Source: Paenibacillus sophorae
Lineage (GTDB): Bacteria; Bacillota; Bacilli; Paenibacillales; Paenibacillaceae
Assembly (NCBI RefSeq): GCF_018966525.1
Contig: NZ_CP076607.1
Coordinates: 3,162,001-3,226,000 of the forward strand
Length of the DNA: 64,000 bases
Direction: 5' to 3'
Shown here: positions 33,417-41,619 of the stretch, one piece after another
How the letters are laid out: each line of letters opens with the position of its first letter
Position numbering within the stretch: the stretch's first letter is position 1
Made by a program: the position numbers and the translations under genes
Notes under the pieces: generated by a model
What the model was told of the DNA's origin: nothing
Seen by the model: the letters and a program-made list of their open reading frames with translations, nothing else
Databases searched by the model: none

Positions 33417-35091
33417 GCCTAATCCGGGCAATGTAATCTGGCAGAGACTGTTGTTCAAAAAATGGGATTTCTGGACCGCAGTCACGCTCGTGGTCTATTT
33501 GCTGCTGTGCATCTTCGTTGTTTACCCCTTGGTGACTTTATTCATCAACAGTTTTATCAGTGAAGAAGGCGGCTTTACCATTGAAAATTATATTACTTTC
33601 ATTTCATTGAAATATTACCGTATGGCGCTGCTCAACAGCTTTATGGTATCCGCGCTTGCCACAATCGGGGCGATCCTGATTGGAGTTCCGCTGGCCTATT
33701 TATCTACCCGGTATGCGATTAAATTCAAAGGTCTTATGCAGATTATGATTGTGATGTCTCTGCTGTCGCCTCCATTCATTGGCGCCTATTCGTGGATCCT
33801 GCTCATGGGCAATAACGGATTTATCACAAGATTTATTCGTGACCTCGGAATTTCGGTTCCGTCGATCTACGGGATGCACGGTATTGTGTTTGTATTCGCG
33901 CTGCAGTTCTACCCGCATATCTTTCTGTACGTCTCCGGCGCACTGAAGACCATCGATACATCGCTGGAGGAAGCGTCGGAAAGCCTTGGGATGACCTCCT
34001 GGCAGCGTCTTCGCACCGTGACCTTACCTTTGATTTTTCCAACTCTGTCGGCGGGGGCGTTAATGGTATTTATGGCATCCTTCGCGGATTTCGGCACACC
34101 GATGCTGCTGGGACAAGGCTTCAAGGTACTTCCGATTCTTGCTTATGAGCAATTCGTGAGTGAAATGGGCGGCAACCCGGCTATGGCAAGTACGCTCAGC
34201 ATCATCCTGATCTTGTTCTCCACATCGGTCTTGTTTACTCAGCGCTATTTCGTCGCACGCAAAAACTTTTCGATGACGGGTATGCGGACACCGAAGCTGA
34301 TTCCGCTTAAACCCTTGGCGAAGACATTGCTGACGATTGTCGCCTTTATTCCCGCATGTATTTCGATACTGCCGCAGCTGACCGTAATCTTGACGTCATT
34401 TATCAAAACAAAGGGTCCTGTCTTCCAGTCAGGGTTTAGCCTTGACAGCTACAGGGAAGTGCTGTACCGGGTTCCCCGTTCGATTATTCACACGTATTCC
34501 TACTCCATCTTGTCAATCATTATTATGGTTGCGGGCGGCATGTTGATTTCGTATATCCTGGTGCGGCGCAAATCCAAGCTTACAGCGGCGCTGGATGGAA
34601 TTCTGATGATTCCGTATGTGATGCCGGGAACGGTGCTTGGGATAAGCCTTATTGTCGCCTTTAACAAACCGCCGATTGTGCTGACGGGAACATGGATCAT
34701 TCTTGTGATTGCTTATGTCGTGCGTAAAATTCCATACACCATACGCTCCAGCACAGCCATTCTTCACCAGCTTGACCGCAGTGTGGAGGAAGCTTCAATT
34801 AGTCTGGGTGTTCCGCCCATGAAGACGTTCTTTAAGACAACGGGGAGGCTGATGGCCCCAGGGGTGATATCCGGGGCGATTCTGAGCTGGATTACAACCA
34901 TTAATGAGCTCAGCTCAACTCTTGTGTTGTATTATGGCGCAACAGCAACGATTTCCGTTACGATCTACAGCGAGGTATTCACCTCCAACTATGGGACGGG
35001 TGCGGCGCTTGCATCCATCCTGACGTTAAGTACATTGATTTCATTGCTCATTGCGAATAAGCTGTCCGGCGGAAAGGGCTTATCGTTATAA
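33400..35091 (+). CDS. ABC transporter permease, two fused FbpB-type halves
   Basis: 563 aa with ~12 membrane helices and two binding-protein-dependent transport domains. Each half has an EAA loop for contacting the ATPase: EEASESLGMTSWQRLRTVTLPLI (~res. 190) and EEASISLGVPPMKTF (~465). GTG 33400 is preferred because GAGGAGG lies ~9 nt upstream inside the ATPase gene. Such fusion is typical of the iron/AEP/sugar-phosphate permeases. Confidence 0.9.
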   Translation: MQARVEPNPGNVIWQRLLFKKWDFWTAVTLVVYLLLCIFVVYPLVTLFINSFISEEGGFTIENYITFISLKYYRMALLNSFMVSALATIGAILIGVPLAYLSTRYAIKFKGLMQIMIVMSLLSPPFIGAYSWILLMGNNGFITRFIRDLGISVPSIYGMHGIVFVFALQFYPHIFLYVSGALKTIDTSLEEASESLGMTSWQRLRTVTLPLIFPTLSAGALMVFMASFADFGTPMLLGQGFKVLPILAYEQFVSEMGGNPAMASTLSIILILFSTSVLFTQRYFVARKNFSMTGMRTPKLIPLKPLAKTLLTIVAFIPACISILPQLTVILTSFIKTKGPVFQSGFSLDSYREVLYRVPRSIIHTYSYSILSIIIMVAGGMLISYILVRRKSKLTAALDGILMIPYVMPGTVLGISLIVAFNKPPIVLTGTWIILVIAYVVRKIPYTIRSSTAILHQLDRSVEEASISLGVPPMKTFFKTTGRLMAPGVISGAILSWITTINELSSTLVLYYGATATISVTIYSEVFTSNYGTGAALASILTLSTLISLLIANKLSGGKGLSL

Positions 35092-35145
35092 GGATTCCGT
35101 GGAATTCCAAGTCTCTGTGGACCCGGGTAGAAAGGGAGGATGACA

Positions 35146-36384
35146 ATGACAAAGAACGGTGTGGTATGGGCGGCTTTATTGGTCATTATTGCAGTTACTG
35201 TCATTGTATATTCTAACTATTTCACTGAGGTGAAGAGGGTTCCGGAGCAGTATGACACGGAAAATGAGAAGCTGGTCTGCTGGATCTACACGGATGGCTG
35301 GTCGGAGCTGCTGAGTTCGTATCAGGAGACCCATCCGGGTGTTGAACTGGAAGTGAGAGTATTCTCTTCTTATAAAGAACTGCATAACGAGCTGCTCGCG
35401 GCGTTATCGATCCAAACGGCTCCGCAGATTGTTGAGCTGGACAGCTCTTACGGACTTTCTGAACTGGTTCAATCGAATGCGTTAGCGCCGGTATCCGGCA
35501 AAGCTCTTCTCCCCGAAGAGACTTTGCCTGCGGCAACGAAGCCATTCACTTATGGCGAACGATTATGGGCAGTTCCGGCGGGAGTCTCCGTTCCGGTGAT
35601 GTTCTACAATAAGGACCTGATGAAATGGACGGGCGTGGATAAAGTAACCGATTTCTATTCCCTGGAAGAGCTTGGCTTCAAAACAAAGGCATGGAAAGCC
35701 GATCTGACTGCGCGCAATTCGGCAGGCTGGGAGCAAGCGCTGGTAATGGATGATTCCAAGCCATTTATCCTGCTGAATTTATGGGAGCAATCACGGCAAA
35801 GCAGCCTGCCCGGAAATCAAAGACTGGAACAACTGCTTCGGGTGTGGAGTGGACTTGTCTTTGATTCGAAGGCCATGAAGCCTCTTCGGAGCCAGCTGGC
35901 TCCCAGCGATTTCATATCCGGCAAGACGTTATTCTATATGACAAATTCGAATATGACACCTTGGCTGGACCACTATATTGCCGGAAAATTTGAGTATGAC
36001 ATGCTTCCGGCGCCGCTTGCGGGCGGGGGTGTGTTATTGCCCCACATCAGCTCATTTGGCATCGTGGCCGGTAAGAAGGCTGCGGGTGCGGCGGAGGATG
36101 TGGTGAACTACCTCGCATCTTCCGAGGCCCAAGCCAAGGTGCTGGAGGCCACCGGGTATTTGCCGGTTCGAACACAGACGATTGAGGCTATCTCCCGAAA
36201 CTATGCCTTAAACAGAAAATATAGTGTGCTCCTGGGCGCGGTCGGCAAGCTTGAGAGCCTGGCGCCTTCAGAAGACGCGCGCCTGCGCTGGGAGCGGATT
36301 ACGCTTATCCTTAATCATTTGGAGATGGAACAGGAAGTTGATTTCCATGCATATGCTGCACAATTACTGCCGTACATGCCCTAA
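35146..36384 (+). CDS. Membrane-anchored solute-binding protein (family 1)
   Basis: 412 aa. One N-terminal membrane helix (VVWAALLVIIAVTVIVY) without a lipobox Cys, then a family-1 binding-protein fold: WIYTDGWSELLSSYQETHPG, APQIVELDSSYGLSELV, and the C-terminal AEDVVNYLASSEAQAKVLEATGYLPV. It is the second binding protein in this operon and unlike the first; its permanent anchoring suggests it might present ligand to the sensor kinase rather than to the permease. ATG 35146 has GGGAGG 7 nt upstream. Confidence 0.72.
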   Translation: MTKNGVVWAALLVIIAVTVIVYSNYFTEVKRVPEQYDTENEKLVCWIYTDGWSELLSSYQETHPGVELEVRVFSSYKELHNELLAALSIQTAPQIVELDSSYGLSELVQSNALAPVSGKALLPEETLPAATKPFTYGERLWAVPAGVSVPVMFYNKDLMKWTGVDKVTDFYSLEELGFKTKAWKADLTARNSAGWEQALVMDDSKPFILLNLWEQSRQSSLPGNQRLEQLLRVWSGLVFDSKAMKPLRSQLAPSDFISGKTLFYMTNSNMTPWLDHYIAGKFEYDMLPAPLAGGGVLLPHISSFGIVAGKKAAGAAEDVVNYLASSEAQAKVLEATGYLPVRTQTIEAISRNYALNRKYSVLLGAVGKLESLAPSEDARLRWERITLILNHLEMEQEVDFHAYAAQLLPYMP

Positions 36385-36451
36385 TCCTTAGGGTATTCGG
36401 TGACACGCAATACTGCCGGAAGGATTATATATTGGACAGGGGAAGGATAAC

Positions 36452-37306
36452 ATGATTGAAATGGATTGGATTTCGCTTCAAGGCACAGGGGAATGGAACG
36501 AGGATGCCATCATATTGAATGAAGAATTGAAGCTCTATGGTGTAGTAGACGGCGCCACTTCGCTTGTGCCATACCGCGGGGAGGGCAATGAGACCGGCGG
36601 CAGGCTTGCTTCCCAAATCATTAAGCAATACGCTGAAAGTGTAACGGCGGCCGAATTTAAAGGAATGGAAGCCCTTCTGCGGGAAGCGAACTTCCGGCTG
36701 GGCCAGGAAATGGAACGGTGCGGAATTAATCCGCAGTCGAAGGATGAATTATGGACTGCCGGAGCAGCCCTTATTCGTATAACCGATGCCTTCATCGAGT
36801 TCATTCAGGTCGGCGATTGTATGATTTATGCGATCTATGAGGATGGGGCAATTCGGTCGATCACCCGCGATCATGTAGCTGCGATCGATCATGAGTCGAA
36901 GCGGATATGGCTGAATGGCATTGAGGAGGGAGTTCGCTCCAAAGATCAATTATGGGAGACGGTCAAGCCGGTGATTGCGGCCAACAAGCAAAAAATGAAT
37001 ACGCCCGAAGGGTATTCCGTGCTTAACGGGATGGCGGAGGCGGAGCGGTTTTTTGAATATGGAAGAATCAATCGGATTAGGCTGCAAAGCCTGCTGCTTG
37101 TGTCGGACGGCCTGTTCTATCCGGACGAGGGTGAAACCGCCGAGGAAGATGCGGTAAAGTCGCTGGTCCGTCAGGTCTCGCAGCGAGGTCTTAGCCGTTA
37201 TGCGGAATGGCTGCTCCAATTAGAGCGGGAAGATGCTGAATGTATTCGCTATCCCCGGTTTAAAGTATCGGATGACAAGACAGGCATTTATATCCGGTTG
37301 AGATAA
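36452..37306 (+). CDS. PP2C-type phosphatase
   Basis: 284 aa soluble protein. The metal-binding PP2C motifs are in order: GEWNEDAII (res. ~13-21), GVVDGATS (~30-37), VGDCMIYAI (~117), LLVSDGLFYPD (~222) and VSDDKTGIYI near the C-terminus. Therefore a Mg/Mn-dependent Ser/Thr-type phosphatase is predicted, with no kinase or regulatory domain attached. It is the last gene of the transporter operon, 67 bp after the second binding protein; its substrate is unknown. Confidence 0.75.
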   Translation: MIEMDWISLQGTGEWNEDAIILNEELKLYGVVDGATSLVPYRGEGNETGGRLASQIIKQYAESVTAAEFKGMEALLREANFRLGQEMERCGINPQSKDELWTAGAALIRITDAFIEFIQVGDCMIYAIYEDGAIRSITRDHVAAIDHESKRIWLNGIEEGVRSKDQLWETVKPVIAANKQKMNTPEGYSVLNGMAEAERFFEYGRINRIRLQSLLLVSDGLFYPDEGETAEEDAVKSLVRQVSQRGLSRYAEWLLQLEREDAECIRYPRFKVSDDKTGIYIRLR

Positions 37307-37340
37307 TAGATGAGGTCTCGGCATATAGTCGATTTAACCA

Positions 37341-37374
37341 AGCCCCACAAGCCCCACTTTGTGGGGCTAATTTT
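37341..37374 (+). terminator. Terminator of the transporter-PP2C operon
   Basis: AGCCCCACAA (37341-37350) / TTGTGGGGCT (37359-37368), then AATTTTG. Confidence 0.8.
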
Positions 37375-37407
37375 GTGCGCATATTCCCGTCTCCAGGAAG
37401 GCATACT

Positions 37408-38046
37408 ATGCCCGATTTCAGGAAATTGGATATTCCATCGGAGAGGAAGGCGGGAACTATTATCATGACGGGATTGTTGTCTTGGAGCCGGGAGGCGGCG
37501 CATAGTGTGCCGGGAGAATATTTTTATTATTTTATCGTCTACTCGATATTGGGCTGGTTTATAGAGGGTTTGTATAATTGGTACAGCATAGGAACGTTTC
37601 GTAAAGAGGGGCTTATGAAAGGACCTTATAAACCGATGTACGGCTTCGCTCCTCTGCTGCTGCTGGCTTTAGGCGTTACAGCCATGCCGCTGCCGTTATT
37701 TCTAGCCGCCACATTTGTCGTACCGTCGGCAGTGGAATATGCTACCGGGGCACTGCTGAAGCTCCTGTTCCGCCGCCGGTGGTGGGATTACTCGGGCCAA
37801 GCGTATCAGCTCGGGGGGCATATCTGTCTGCAGTTCTCTCTGTACTGGTGGGGATTATCGGTTGTATGCCTCGTTGCCGTTCATCCGCTGATGACAAGGC
37901 TGTATTCGCTTACGGCGGATATCTGGAGTGTGCTGCTCCCCATGGCTGTCCTTGGCTTCGCCGCCGATCTCGCCTTGACTTTCCTCATCCGCCGCAGAGA
38001 GGCGGTACTCCCGGCGCTGGGCGATGAAACTGGCGGCACTTACTGA
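37408..38046 (+). CDS. CmpB/YiiS-like multi-pass membrane protein
   Basis: 212 aa with about five or six membrane helices. YFYYFIVYSILGWFIEGLYNW and GPYKPMYGFAPLLLL are typical of the putative ABC transporter type IV (CmpB-like) family, whose function is poorly known. ATG 37408 has AGGAAGG upstream; ATG 37465 could also be used, leaving a shorter hydrophilic N-terminus. Monocistronic between two terminators. Confidence 0.65.
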   Translation: MPDFRKLDIPSERKAGTIIMTGLLSWSREAAHSVPGEYFYYFIVYSILGWFIEGLYNWYSIGTFRKEGLMKGPYKPMYGFAPLLLLALGVTAMPLPLFLAATFVVPSAVEYATGALLKLLFRRRWWDYSGQAYQLGGHICLQFSLYWWGLSVVCLVAVHPLMTRLYSLTADIWSVLLPMAVLGFAADLALTFLIRRREAVLPALGDETGGTY

Positions 38047-38080
38047 CGCTAAGGGCAATAAGCTTTCGTAACAAAAGCTA

Positions 38081-38123
38081 TAACAGGCGGTTCCATTATC
38101 AGCGGACCGCCTGTTATTTTTTT
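38081..38123 (+). terminator. Rho-independent terminator
   Basis: TAACAGGCGGT (38081-38091) / ACCGCCTGTTA (38106-38116), then seven T. Confidence 0.9.
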
Positions 38124-38237
38124 GCCAAAGACTTGGCGGCTTCTGTGTGTTAGAATGATGAATGGATGAAATACCCAGTCATGGAAAACTCCGCGAATAT
38201 CCTTGGATGGTCGATCGGAGCCTTGGGAGGAACACGG

Positions 38238-39032
38238 ATGGCCGGAAGTCTGCTTGTCGTTTTTCTGCTTACGATGATAATACATACCGCCGAGACGTTG
38301 TCGTATTCTGTCCGGTACGCCGGAGTAAGACTGAATAAAATCGCGATCGCGCTGTCCCTGACCGGCATTATTGTACTGGTATCCAGGACGGCAAATTTGA
38401 TTCAGGCTCCGCTGACAGCCAAGTTTGTGGATGTGGCGAGAAACGATTCAAGCTTTCACCTGGAGAATTATTTAAGGATTATCCTGCTGGGCGGCTCGCT
38501 GGGAACGCTGATCGCAATTGGACTGTTTCCCACATTTATCGGACTGTTCGAGCGCATAATCTCCAAGCTGGAGATCCAGGGGTCGATTCCGAAGCTGCTG
38601 GCCAGCGTCACCATCGGACAATTGAAAAATACCCGGAAATATGTCAGACGGCCAAAAATCCGGCTGTACTATTTCCGGTACCTGGATGTTCCGAAACGGC
38701 TGATTGTGATGAATATTTTTGTTACGGCTTTTTATACGGTGGGGGTCATGTCGTCGCTGTACGCGGCCCATCTCGTTCCGCAGTACAGCACGACCGCTTC
38801 CCAGGCCTCGGGGATTATTAATGGGATGGCGACGATTCTGCTGACGATCTTCATCGACCCGCAGCTCGGGCTGATTACCGACAAGGCGACGGCCAGCGCT
38901 GAACACCGCAGCCGGCTGGGCAAGGTATACGTGCTGCTCATGTGCTCCCGGTTTCTGGGCACGCTGCTCGGCCAGCTCGTTCTCGATCCAGCCGCCCATC
39001 TGATCAGCATGGTTGTCAGACTGATGGTCTGA
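38238..39032 (+). CDS. amj: Lipid II flippase, Amj family
   Basis: 264 aa with ~6-8 membrane helices. Starts with LLTMIIHTAETLSYSVRYAGVR and SRTANLIQAPLTAKFVD, characteristic of Amj (B. subtilis YdaH), which moves the peptidoglycan precursor lipid II across the membrane as an alternative to MurJ. The frame is open upstream to 38166, but GGGAGG at 38225-38230 places the start at ATG 38238, matching the family length. Confidence 0.83.
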   Translation: MAGSLLVVFLLTMIIHTAETLSYSVRYAGVRLNKIAIALSLTGIIVLVSRTANLIQAPLTAKFVDVARNDSSFHLENYLRIILLGGSLGTLIAIGLFPTFIGLFERIISKLEIQGSIPKLLASVTIGQLKNTRKYVRRPKIRLYYFRYLDVPKRLIVMNIFVTAFYTVGVMSSLYAAHLVPQYSTTASQASGIINGMATILLTIFIDPQLGLITDKATASAEHRSRLGKVYVLLMCSRFLGTLLGQLVLDPAAHLISMVVRLMV

Positions 39033-39073
39033 CTGGTGATTAAGACCCTATTTGCATAGGAGGAGAGGTTCCA

Positions 39074-39931
39074 TTGACTCAATCGGAGAACCGGGGCGAG
39101 GAAGCCGTCGCTCTTGTCACGGGGACTTCCAGCGGCTTCGGACTGCTGACGGCGGTTAAGCTGGCGGAGAAGGGCTTCACGGTCATTGCAGCCATGCGCG
39201 ATCCATCCAGAAAAGAAGATCTGGAGCGGCTGGCGGAACGGTCGGGCGTTCTGGATCGCCTGCACGTGATGCGCATGGATGTGACGGACTCCGCCGGGAT
39301 CGAAGAGGCCATCACGGAAGCGCTGACCGCTTACGGCAGGATCGACGTACTGGTCAATAATGCCGGCTATGCGGCGGGCGGCTTTGTGGAAGAGGTGCCG
39401 ATGGAGGAGTGGCGCAGGCAGCTCGAGACGAACTTTTTCGGCCTGGTCGCGGTAACGAAAGCCGTTCTTCCTGCGATGCGGGAGCGGCGGACGGGACTCA
39501 TTATCAACATCGGAAGCGTCAGCGGCCTGGCCGCTTTCCCGGGCTTTGCACCTTACGCGGCTTCCAAGTTCGCGGTCGAGGGCTTCAGCGAGAGCCTCCG
39601 TCATGAAATGTCGCCGTTTGGAGTGAAGGTCGTTCTGCTGGAGCCGGGGGCATACCGCACCGCCATATGGAATAAGGGGCTGTCGCAGATTAGCACCTCG
39701 GATGGATCTCCTTACCAAGCGCGTCTGGATGCGGTCCTTCGTTATGCGCGCAAGTCCGCCGATACAGCACCCGATCCGCAGGAAGTTGCCGACCTGATCG
39801 GCCGCATAGTGCAGATGCGTTCGCCCCGCCTGCGCTACGTGCTCGGAAGAGGCTCCCGGCTGATGATCGGAGGCAGGAATCTGCTGCCGTGGAGCTGGTT
39901 CGAGCGAATTGTTGCCCGGGCGCTCAGGTAA
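39074..39931 (+). CDS. SDR oxidoreductase
   Basis: 285 aa classical short-chain dehydrogenase. Cofactor motif TGTSSGFG (~res. 15-22), NNAGYA (~95), catalytic Ser in NIGSVSG, and YAASK. The longer C-terminal region and ALRHEMSPFG-like segment resemble retinol/sphingoid-type SDRs with broad substrates. Function not predictable. Ribosome site AGGAGAGG before TTG 39074. No operon partner is obvious. Confidence 0.8.
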   Translation: MTQSENRGEEAVALVTGTSSGFGLLTAVKLAEKGFTVIAAMRDPSRKEDLERLAERSGVLDRLHVMRMDVTDSAGIEEAITEALTAYGRIDVLVNNAGYAAGGFVEEVPMEEWRRQLETNFFGLVAVTKAVLPAMRERRTGLIINIGSVSGLAAFPGFAPYAASKFAVEGFSESLRHEMSPFGVKVVLLEPGAYRTAIWNKGLSQISTSDGSPYQARLDAVLRYARKSADTAPDPQEVADLIGRIVQMRSPRLRYVLGRGSRLMIGGRNLLPWSWFERIVARALR

Positions 39932-40004
39932 TTACGGTATTTGAATTTTGCTAAGTAGTGGTCTATTGTAGAGCTAGGTACATAACAGTGATTGGAGGCA
40001 ACCG

Positions 40005-40406
40005 ATGCCTGATTTTATGGAGTTCCAGCTTTGTTTCGATGAAGCGGGACGCGAAATTGAAATTCTCGATGTGACCCGCACCGGCGAGAACGAATACCGG
40101 ATCGAAGAGACCCCCGTGTTCAGACCGGACTTGTCCTTGGGAGACATCATAAAAGTGAAAGAAGAACGGGGCGTCTATTACTACGTGGAAACGGTGCGGA
40201 AATCGGACTACGTGAAAATGGTCAGGCTGCTCAGCCGGGAGGCCGCACAGTCGCTGGAGCTTGCCTCATTCAAAGAGCGGGTGCTGAAATGCGGCGGGAT
40301 ATGGGAGACCGTATTTGGCGGGGTGCTCATCATTCACGTCCCGAAAGAAGTGGAAAAGCCTCTAAAGGCTGAACTTGGCAAGATTGCCCGTACACACGGA
40401 ATTTGA
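40005..40406 (+). CDS. DUF4265-like small protein
   Basis: 133 aa, soluble, with a repeated beta-rich pattern (EYRIEETPVFRPDLSLGDIIKV, then YYYVETVRKSDYVKMVRLL). This resembles DUF4265 proteins of unknown function. Good ribosome site (TTGGAGGC) before ATG 40005. It lies 15 bp before lepB on the same strand and is likely co-transcribed. Confidence 0.55.
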   Translation: MPDFMEFQLCFDEAGREIEILDVTRTGENEYRIEETPVFRPDLSLGDIIKVKEERGVYYYVETVRKSDYVKMVRLLSREAAQSLELASFKERVLKCGGIWETVFGGVLIIHVPKEVEKPLKAELGKIARTHGI

Positions 40407-40421
40407 CGGAGGTTATTAAAA

Positions 40422-40934
40422 ATGAACAAACTCACCAAACTGATTAAAGATTGGGTACCCACCCTGCTGATTGCTATTGTCCTTTCTTTGCTAATTCGCA
40501 GCTATGTCGCCGAAGCGATGAGCGTTCCGACAGAGTCGATGGTTCCGACTATTCAGGTGGGAGACCGGCTGATTGTGGAGAAAATGCTGTGGGCCACCTC
40601 GCTGAAGCATGGAGACATCGTCGTGTTCCATCCTCCCGTCGAGGGTGAGACGAAGCTGTATGTTAAGCGGCTGATCGGACTGCCGGGAGATATTGTGCAG
40701 ATTAAGGACGGCGCGCTGTACCGCAATGGGGCCACGGTGGATGAGCCTTACCTTAGCGTAAAGATGGATTACTCCTTCGGGCCGGTTACGGTTCCGGAAG
40801 ATCATTATTTTTTTCTGGGAGATAACCGGAATATCAGCTTCGACGCTCATTTATGGGATACGCCCTTCGTCTCGAAGGATAAGCTGATCGGCAAAGTCGT
40901 GCTGGAGATTCCCCTTCATAAGCTGCGGGATTGA
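40422..40934 (+). CDS. lepB: Signal peptidase I
   Basis: 170 aa with one N-terminal membrane helix (~res. 11-29). Box B SVPTESMVPT provides the catalytic Ser39 and box D YVKRLIGLPGD the Lys82; box E FFLGDNRNISFDA lies near the C-terminus. It cleaves signal peptides from secreted proteins. The usual SxDSR of box E reads NISFDA here, so the Ser-Arg pair is altered, while the Ser/Lys dyad is intact. Ribosome site GACGGAGG. Confidence 0.92.
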   Translation: MNKLTKLIKDWVPTLLIAIVLSLLIRSYVAEAMSVPTESMVPTIQVGDRLIVEKMLWATSLKHGDIVVFHPPVEGETKLYVKRLIGLPGDIVQIKDGALYRNGATVDEPYLSVKMDYSFGPVTVPEDHYFFLGDNRNISFDAHLWDTPFVSKDKLIGKVVLEIPLHKLRD

Positions 40935-40959
40935 CCTGGTGAAGGTATGCAATTACAAT
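40931..40959 (+). promoter_or_regulatory. Promoter of the trpS leader
   Basis: -35 TTGACC (40931-40936), exact 17-bp spacer, -10 TACAAT (40954-40959). The -35 box overlaps the lepB stop codon. Correctly placed just before the T-box RNA. Confidence 0.65.
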
Positions 40960-40971
40960 ATATACAAGATA

Positions 40972-41258
40972 TTGCAGAATGAATCAACGAAGACGAAGGG
41001 TAAGTAGACGTATGGCAGGAATTTGCAGAGAGCCGGCGGTAGCTGCGAGCCGGTGTTCCGCATACGATTGAATGGCCTTCCGAGTTGCTGTCCCGATCCC
41101 GGCCCGCCGGTCGTAGGGATATGCCGGGTTTCCCGCCGTTATCAGAGGGAACGGTATCGAAGAGGCGTGAACCGCTGATTCCGCACCGTCTAACGAGGAC
41201 CGCCGATTCCGCGCAGCTATGCCGGATAGAACGGTCAACTTAAGGTAGCACAACGAGC
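40972..41258 (+). promoter_or_regulatory. Trp-specific T-box leader
   Basis: A 300-nt structured leader before trpS. Conserved T-box features are visible: AGTA-type loop at ~41001, distal stem I with CAGAGAGCC and AGCTGCGAG, and on the 3' side of stem I a GAATGG where TGG (41073-41075) is a Trp codon in specifier position. The antiterminator is ACTTAAGG..ACGAG, with a 7-nt bulge TAGCACA at the place of the usual TGGNACC; this differs at two bases. Uncharged tRNA-Trp should stabilise the antiterminator and allow trpS transcription. Confidence 0.8.
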
Positions 41259-41291
41259 AGTCTCGTCCTTATAAGGACGGGGCTTTTTTTG
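41259..41291 (+). terminator. T-box terminator
   Basis: AGTCTCGTCC (41259-41268) / GGACGGGGCT (41275-41284), then seven T. Mutually exclusive with the antiterminator, which uses the CTCGTCCTTA arm. Confidence 0.9.
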
Positions 41292-41355
41292 TTGATTAAA
41301 GGAAACGGAGCCGATTCTTCACTTTACAGGAAGATTTTTAAAGGGGGTGATGGCC

Positions 41356-41619
41356 TTGGATGGCGGCTGGTGGCGATGGTTGCTGTGTGATGGAACGGAG
41401 GATATTGCAAGCATTATTAAAAAAGACCGAAAAAGGAGAATGAACAATGAATCAAGAGAGAGTATTAACCGCGGACCGCGTAACCGGAAAGCTGCATCTG
41501 GGCCATTACGTGGGAACCCTAAAGAACCGGACCCAGCTTCAGTACAAGTACGACACCTTTATTATGCTGGCCGACGTTCAGGCGCTGACCACCCATTTTC
41601 ATCAGCCCGGGCTGATTAG
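41356..41619 (+). CDS. Leader reading frame with clustered Trp codons, overlapping trpS
   Basis: Begins with TTG 41356 and reads MDGGWWRWLLCDG, with Trp codons at 41368, 41371 and 41377. Its Shine-Dalgarno is AAGGGGGTGAT (41341-41351), 10 of 11 matches to the full anti-SD complement, 8 nt before the TTG. GTG 41347 and ATG 41350 are in the same frame but lie inside the SD. The frame runs on through the trpS ribosome site and overlaps trpS by 173 bp in another frame. Not expected to make a useful protein; a translational control element is proposed. Confidence 0.5.
   Translation: MDGGWWRWLLCDGTEDIASIIKKDRKRRMNNESRESINRGPRNRKAASGPLRGNPKEPDPASVQVRHLYYAGRRSGADHPFSSARAD

Noticed and set aside
38732..39718. 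328-aa minus-strand frame
   Set aside because: Covers parts of two opposite-strand genes (amj and the SDR); a shadow.
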